Positions 59,271 through 64,000 of a stretch of 64,000 nucleotides of DNA are shown in pieces. Both the position numbers and the translations under genes were made by a program. The notes under the pieces were generated by a model. The model saw only the letters and a program-made list of their open reading frames with translations, searched no databases and was not told where the DNA came from. How positions within the stretch are numbered: position 1 is the first letter of the stretch; every line of letters begins with the position of its first letter. The stretch lies in contig NC_068570.1 in NCBI RefSeq assembly GCF_025698545.1, positions 558,001 to 622,000 of the forward strand. The letters are read 5' to 3'. The DNA comes from Gossypium raimondii (Eukaryota > Streptophyta > Magnoliopsida > Malvales > Malvaceae).

Positions 59271-60335
59271 CACAAGGACAAGAGGATTATCCTTTACAAG
59301 ATCATCTTTCTGTGATTTCTTCTCATATCTTTTATTATCTTCAGCCTCATATTTAGGGATAAAGGCAAAAGAGGGCAGATAGTGACATTGGCTCCCAAAA
59401 ATGATAGATTTTTCATTTAACCCCTTAAATTTTTATAAAATTACATATTAATATAATGATAAAATTTTACTTTTAACCCCCCAAAAATTATAATTCATCT
59501 CTTGCCTCCAAAGCAATTTTCTACCTTTGTCTTTGCTCATATTACTTTCTTTCTCGATCACCAAATCTCGTCATTGACTAAAGCATTCAGAAAACATCTT
59601 GAAGTAGAAGCTCTGGTGCCCCCCACAATTTACCTTCATCTCGAGAACACCCGAATCCGTCTCCAAATCTAATATAGGCATCGAATTTCATGCAACGTAG
59701 ATTATTTTGTTTATGTAAAATCGTTTTAATCACCAAAGAAATTTCTTTAATTGAACTAAATTGGATTTTGAGCTAAGTGTTTGATTCAAGACCATTTACT
59801 TAGCATCTACATTTGGGTCTTTAATGTTGGATAAACCCATTTGTTATGGATTTTCATTTGGGCTTTTTAATTTCAATTTTATTTTTGTTTTGGATTGGAT
59901 AAGATCTTTTTTATGTTTTAACTTGATTTTAGGCTCATTAATTTCTAGCCCCATTATTCACATGAATAAAAAATATATAAAATTATAAAAATTATAAAAT
60001 TTTCTGATTTAAGATATAGAAAATTATTTTTTATAAAATTTTATAATTTTAATTATAAATTATAAATTTTAATAAATTTTTATAATTCCAGAATGCATCT
60101 GGACAAATGAATGTCCATATTCAAATGAATCCGAACAGCTTTTTTTTATCCAGATTCATTATGTACTTATTTTAAATTTTTTATTTTTATTTTTTGCTAA
60201 TGTGGTATTGCCACATCAACAAAAACAATGCTAACATGACATCTTTTAACAGCCACGCCAACATTGTTATTAAATCTTAATGATCAACATCAGTCTAGTT
60301 TTGTTAGCTCAGGGGCTTAATTGGGTGCAAAAAAT
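59271..60335. repeat. ~1-kb direct repeat, copy 1
   Basis: It matches 62948-64000 in the same order and orientation over its whole length, with long runs of near identity (for example 59560-59700 against 63235-63375). It holds no long ORF on either strand, and no LTR-type TG...CA ends were found. It may be part of a mobile element or a segmental duplication. Confidence 0.85.
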
Positions 60336-60654
60336 TCAAAGAGTCTTAATTGATTTCTTTGAAAAATTTTGAGAGCTTATAACATCATTAAACCAATGTT
60401 TTATTTTATGTGAATGAATAAAATATTAAGTCAAAGATATGAATCTTATCAAATTAAAAAAATGTACTAAAATATTAAATATGTTTTTATTAATTTGATT
60501 TGGTCTCTATTGCTTAAATTCATGATGAAAATACTCAAAACAACACTTACTAAACTCAATACTCAAAAACATGAAATGCTATTTTTTCCATCAATTCGTA
60601 TCAATTTCATTATAGATTCTGATTATATCTGCTCCTTTTGACATAATGCTTAGA

Positions 60655-60785
60655 ATTAGCTATAGCTTCTCCCTAACCCATAAATAGGGAGATAACACGT
60701 TTTAAAGCACTTGAATCCACGTATTCTTGTATTGATAAAAATATACGTGCCAATCAAACTAAAACTCAATCGACACATATCAAAC
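60655..60785 (-). mobile_element. SINE-like repeat, family B copy 3
   Basis: On the minus strand: TTGAGTTTTAGTTTGATTGGCA, gtGGATTCAAGTGctttaaaacgtgtta (B box), then tctccctatttatgggttaggg. Confidence 0.6.
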
Positions 60786-60847
60786 CATTTTTAATTCTAA
60801 AATAGCCACACCACAAAGAAATATTCAATCTATAGAATTATACAATG

Positions 60848-61333
60848 TCATAAAAATTGCCAATTAAAATTTGGGTCAATATTTGACGGATAAATTTGCT
60901 CCCAATCATCGTCGGAGTTGTTCCAACTAAATGCATCCATATCCCCAATATCATCCTCCACTAGGATGATATGCTTGTCTATTATGATCTCCTCCGAATT
61001 ACGACTTTCCATTTCCTCCTCAGAAAGTGAAGGAACAGATTCAACATCGTCGACGTCGACGGGGAAGTCGGCGAGATAAGATTCAACATCGTTGACGGGG
61101 AAGTCGCCTCGATAAGATCGAACATTGTCATCGCGGACAACGTAAGGCGATCTGAGCGGTGTGTGGCTAGATAGAAAGCAAAGAGCAAAGATGATGAAGA
61201 TGATGAAGATGAAAATAGGCAGTAGCTTGTTTGAAAGAGCTTTAGCAGAATCTACATGGATGAAGAACCAAAACAAAAATGACAAAACAAACATTATCCC
61301 CTGCGGAGGAGCGTTGAATGAGTGTTCTTCCAT
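60848..61333 (-). CDS. Small membrane protein with acidic tail, unknown function
   Basis: Single exon, 161 aa, ATG at 61333, TATA box about 110 bp upstream. Two hydrophobic segments (about residues 13-28 and 38-55, the latter an Ile/Phe-rich run FIFIIFIIFALCFL) are followed by a strongly acidic C-terminal ~100 residues. The tail contains an internal duplication, VRSYRGDFPVNDVE then ESYLADFPVDVDDVE, mirrored by a ~48-bp DNA repeat around 61045-61125. I do not recognise the family. A real gene is supported by the promoter motif, near-balanced codon use and an uninterrupted frame in otherwise stop-rich DNA. A membrane-anchored protein with the tail in the cytosol is only an inference. Confidence 0.65.
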   Translation of the reverse strand: MEEHSFNAPPQGIMFVLSFLFWFFIHVDSAKALSNKLLPIFIFIIFIIFALCFLSSHTPLRSPYVVRDDNVRSYRGDFPVNDVESYLADFPVDVDDVESVPSLSEEEMESRNSEEIIIDKHIILVEDDIGDMDAFSWNNSDDDWEQIYPSNIDPNFNWQFL

Positions 61334-61438
61334 ATTTTTCTAAAAACAAAAAAACAAAATTTAAAAATTTCTTTTTCACTAACTGAGATCCACCAAAATT
61401 CGATTTTGGATGCCTTATTTTGGTGAATAGTATGCAAG

Positions 61439-61447
61439 CTATTTATA
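61439..61447 (-). promoter_or_regulatory. TATA box of the small membrane-protein gene
   Basis: The minus strand reads TATAAATAG (in caTATAAATAGct), 106-114 bp upstream of the ATG at 61333, an ordinary plant core-promoter spacing. Confidence 0.6.
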
Positions 61448-61599
61448 TGGTCGGAAGTAAGATTACTAGATCTTTCTCTTTTTTGTTGAATTCTGTTGCT
61501 CGATCTTTAACTAAGGTCAATGGTCAAGAAGCTCGATAAAAGTTGGCCAGAAATATGATGCTTTCTTACCAGCTTATGACAATCTAAAGGGTCAATTGC

Positions 61600-62749
61600 A
61601 CCAAAGGTCCCCAAATTTTCACCAGATTCTAAATTGATTCTTAGGCTTCAACATGTTTTAATTAAATGCTCAAAGTATCAATATTATCCATTAATTTAGG
61701 CATTAAATGTCAATTCTAATATATAACATATTCAAAACATGTACAACTTGGATTTGAGTCTGAAAAAAGCAAACAAGGTCACTAAATTTTGGGAGGATTA
61801 TTTCTTTCTTCTAACACATAAATCTAAGTAACTAGACAGGTGTTTTTGAATGTGTTTGACCCCAAGCTAATGAGAAAGCTAACATAAAGACCTATTTGAG
61901 ACGATATTTATATTTAAAAATTCAATTAAAATATTTAAAGTTGGAGGACCAATTTATAATCTAAATCATGCTTGATAAAATTAACCCTAAATAACTCTGG
62001 ATAGAGGCTAACGTTTTAGTTCTTTCTGGTAAGGGAGAGAACAAGGCAAGAGGTTAATAAGATATTTGTCTGATTAAGAAACACCTAATAATCAGATATT
62101 AATAATGTTACAGAATAACGTTTTGCCATCGTTTGTTTGTTTGACTTTTAATTTATTTATGAAAATAAATATTGAAGGATTCGAGTCATTGTATAATCTT
62201 GCAAGAAAACGATCACATATGTACACGTGGACTGAAGATATTGGAGCTCAACAGGTGCCACCTGGAGGTTTTCATGGTTAGATTATGTCTTATTTTATAT
62301 TTGTTTAAATCTGATCCAAGTTTATATTTCTAAATACTTAATCCAAATGCATCGTAAGGTCCTCCGTATTATTTTCAATTTATCGATTTTTTTTATATTT
62401 TCACTTATTAGAAGGCTAAAATATTCATAAGTTCCTATACTTTTTAGAAATTTTGAAATTTAGTCATTGTATTTCACTTTTCAGATTTCAAAATTTTGGT
62501 CTAACTATTAATATTGTTAAATTTATTGGTGTGGCATCTTGAAAAAAAATATTATTCACTTGGTAGCCATGTAATTAAAAATAATTTTGTAATTAACTGA
62601 ACCTAACAAAAAAATTAACGATGATAACTGTTGAACTTGAAATTTGAAATTTAGAAATTGAAAAGTAGAGGGACTAAATTTCAAGTTTTTGAAGAGTATA
62701 GGGAATTATGGCATATTTTAACTTTATTAAAATAAATTTTATACAATGC
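61600..62749. repeat. Dispersed repeats, no gene
   Basis: 61610-61980 belongs to the bHLH intron 5 repeat family ('taggcattaaatgtcaatt', 'catgtacaacttggatttgag'). 62400-62720 resembles 41660-41960. The rest is AT-rich without features. Confidence 0.5.
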
Positions 62750-62880
62750 CTATAGCTGCCCATAACCCCTTCTCAACCCTTAAATAGGAGGATAAACACG
62801 CTTTAACGTGCTTGAACCCATGTCCTCTTGCACTGGCAACAATGTCAATGCTAACCGAGTTGAGACTCAATCCGCACCTT
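62750..62880 (-). mobile_element. SINE-like repeat, family B copy 4
   Basis: Best preserved member on the minus strand: TTGAGTCTCAACTCGGTTAG (A-box region), then gaggacatGGGTTCAAGCAC (B box), gttaaagcgtgtttatcctcc and tatttaagggttgagaagg. Confidence 0.68.
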
Positions 62881-62889
62881 ATTAAAATC

Positions 62890-62947
62890 ATATTGTAATG
62901 CCCTGAACCCGACCCGATTCACTAGGTCTGAATCTCGAGTGTTACTT
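62890..62947. repeat. Short LTR-like fragment
   Basis: The text tgtaatgccctgaacccgac resembles the TGTAAYRCCC starts of many plant gypsy LTRs and stops abruptly at the start of the 1-kb direct repeat. Confidence 0.4.
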
Positions 62948-64000
62948 CACAAGGACAAGAGGTATTATCCCTTATAGGATCATCTTTCTGTGATTTTCTT
63001 CTCATGTCTTCTATTATCTTCAACCCCATATTCAGGGATGAAGGCAAAGGGGGCAGGTAGTGACATTGGCCTCCCAAAAATGGTAGATTTTTCATTTAAC
63101 CTCTTAAGTTTTTATAAAATTACATATTAGTATAATGATAAAATTACACTTTGACCCCAAAATTTTATAATTCATCTCTTGCCTCCAAAGCAATTTTCTA
63201 CCTTTGTATTTGCTCATATTACTTTCTTTCTCGATTACCAAATCTCGTCATTGACTAAAGCATTCAGAAAACATCTTGAAGTAGAAGCTCTGGTGCCTCC
63301 CACAATTTACCTTCATCTCGAGAACACCCGAATCCGTCTCCAAATCTAATATAGGCATCGAATTTCATCCAACATAAGTTATTTTGTTTATGTAAAATCG
63401 TTTTAATCACCAAAGAAATTTCTTTAATTGAACTAAATTGGATTTTGAGCTAAGTGTTTGATTCAAGACCATTTACTCAGCATCTACATTTGGGTCTTTA
63501 ATGTTGGATAAACCCATTTGTTATGGATTTTCATTTGGGCTTTCTAATTTCAATTTTGTTTTTTGTTTTGGATTGATAAGATCCTTTTATGTTTTAACTT
63601 GATTTTAGGCTCATTAATTTCTAGCCCCATTTTATAAATATAAAATATAAAAATAAATTTTTATAGCATTTTGTGATTTAAAATATTAAATTTTTTTATA
63701 AATTTTATAACATGTTATGAATTTAATTAATTTCTAATAAATTTTATAAATTTTAAAATTTTTTAAAATTCCAAAATGTATCTAAACAAAAGAGTGTCCA
63801 TATTCAAATGTACCTGGACAAGTGTTTATCCAGTTTCATTATGTACTTATTTTAGAATTTTTATTTTTATTTTATTTTTTGCTGACATGGCATCATTTAA
63901 CAGCCACATCAGCGTTGTTATTAAATACTAACGATCAACATCAATCAAAGGGCTTATTTGATTAATGTTGTTAATTCAAGGGCTCAATTTGGTGCAAAAA
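62948..64000. repeat. ~1-kb direct repeat, copy 2 (runs to window edge)
   Basis: Partner of 59271-60335; it begins at the same word cacaaggacaagagg. It continues to the edge, so its right boundary is unknown. It carries small indels and substitutions relative to copy 1, for example near 63640-63760. Confidence 0.85.

Noticed and set aside
1..64000. CRISPR array, phage, operon or prokaryotic system
   Set aside because: Spliced genes and plant transposable elements throughout; no spaced short repeats of CRISPR type.
59271..64000. The 1-kb direct repeats as LTRs of one retrotransposon
   Set aside because: No TG...CA ends, primer-binding site or gag-pol between them; the interval holds an unrelated small gene and SINEs.

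Overview
The window is plant nuclear DNA, most likely cotton (Gossypium, Malvaceae). It is AT-rich, its genes carry many GT-AG introns, and it is packed with decayed LTR elements, LINE, SINE and MITE copies. The host assignment is an inference from repeat style (Ogre/Tat element with an extra upstream ORF, tRNA-like SINEs, recurrent 'gaccccctaaaatt...ctttgcccc' repeats) and from the gene set; no marker gene proves it. I see no CRISPR array, operon or prokaryotic feature and no canonical tRNA or rRNA gene.

Layout. 1-9011: 5' part of a Ty3/gypsy Ogre/Tat-type retrotransposon on the minus strand (RT fragment at the left edge, protease, gag, an extra 678-codon ORF1, leader with primer-binding site, and a 1.2-kb LTR at 7800-9011). 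9490-10236: Ty1/copia RT-RNase H relic. 10.2-17.4 kb: intergenic, with two SINEs and a small MITE. 17663-21030 (+): seven-exon bHLH transcription factor. 21-28.4 kb: intergenic, with a LINE relic and SINEs. 28873-31111 (+): nine-exon bifunctional nuclease (BBD/BFN type, DUF151 plus UVR). 31.1-35.2 kb: SINE dimer and a long-TIR MITE. 35237-38074 (-): seven-exon inositol-pentakisphosphate 2-kinase (IPK1). 38-47.5 kb: repeats, including a solo copia LTR with intact target-site duplication and a Tourist-type MITE. 47634-50785 (+): four-exon SABATH methyltransferase, preceded by a ~730-bp tandem duplication. 52228-58081 (+): ten-exon cytochrome P450 of the CYP85 clan, closest by eye to CYP722. 60848-61333 (-): small intronless membrane protein with an acidic tail. 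59271-60335 and 62948-64000: a ~1-kb direct repeat flanking that small gene.

All five multi-exon genes splice by eye into uninterrupted proteins of normal family length (342, 332, 443, 371 and 498 aa), so they are probably functional. They do not form a biosynthetic cluster. The SABATH enzyme and the P450 are adjacent, on the same strand and 1.4 kb apart, and both modify small carboxylic-acid or hormone-like molecules in other plants, so a shared pathway is conceivable but unproven.

The most unusual signals are two GC-AG introns in the P450 gene, the tandemly duplicated and SINE-bearing promoter region of the SABATH gene, and a set of mobile-element copies whose boundaries and target-site duplications can be read directly. 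I found no convincing wholly new biological system.
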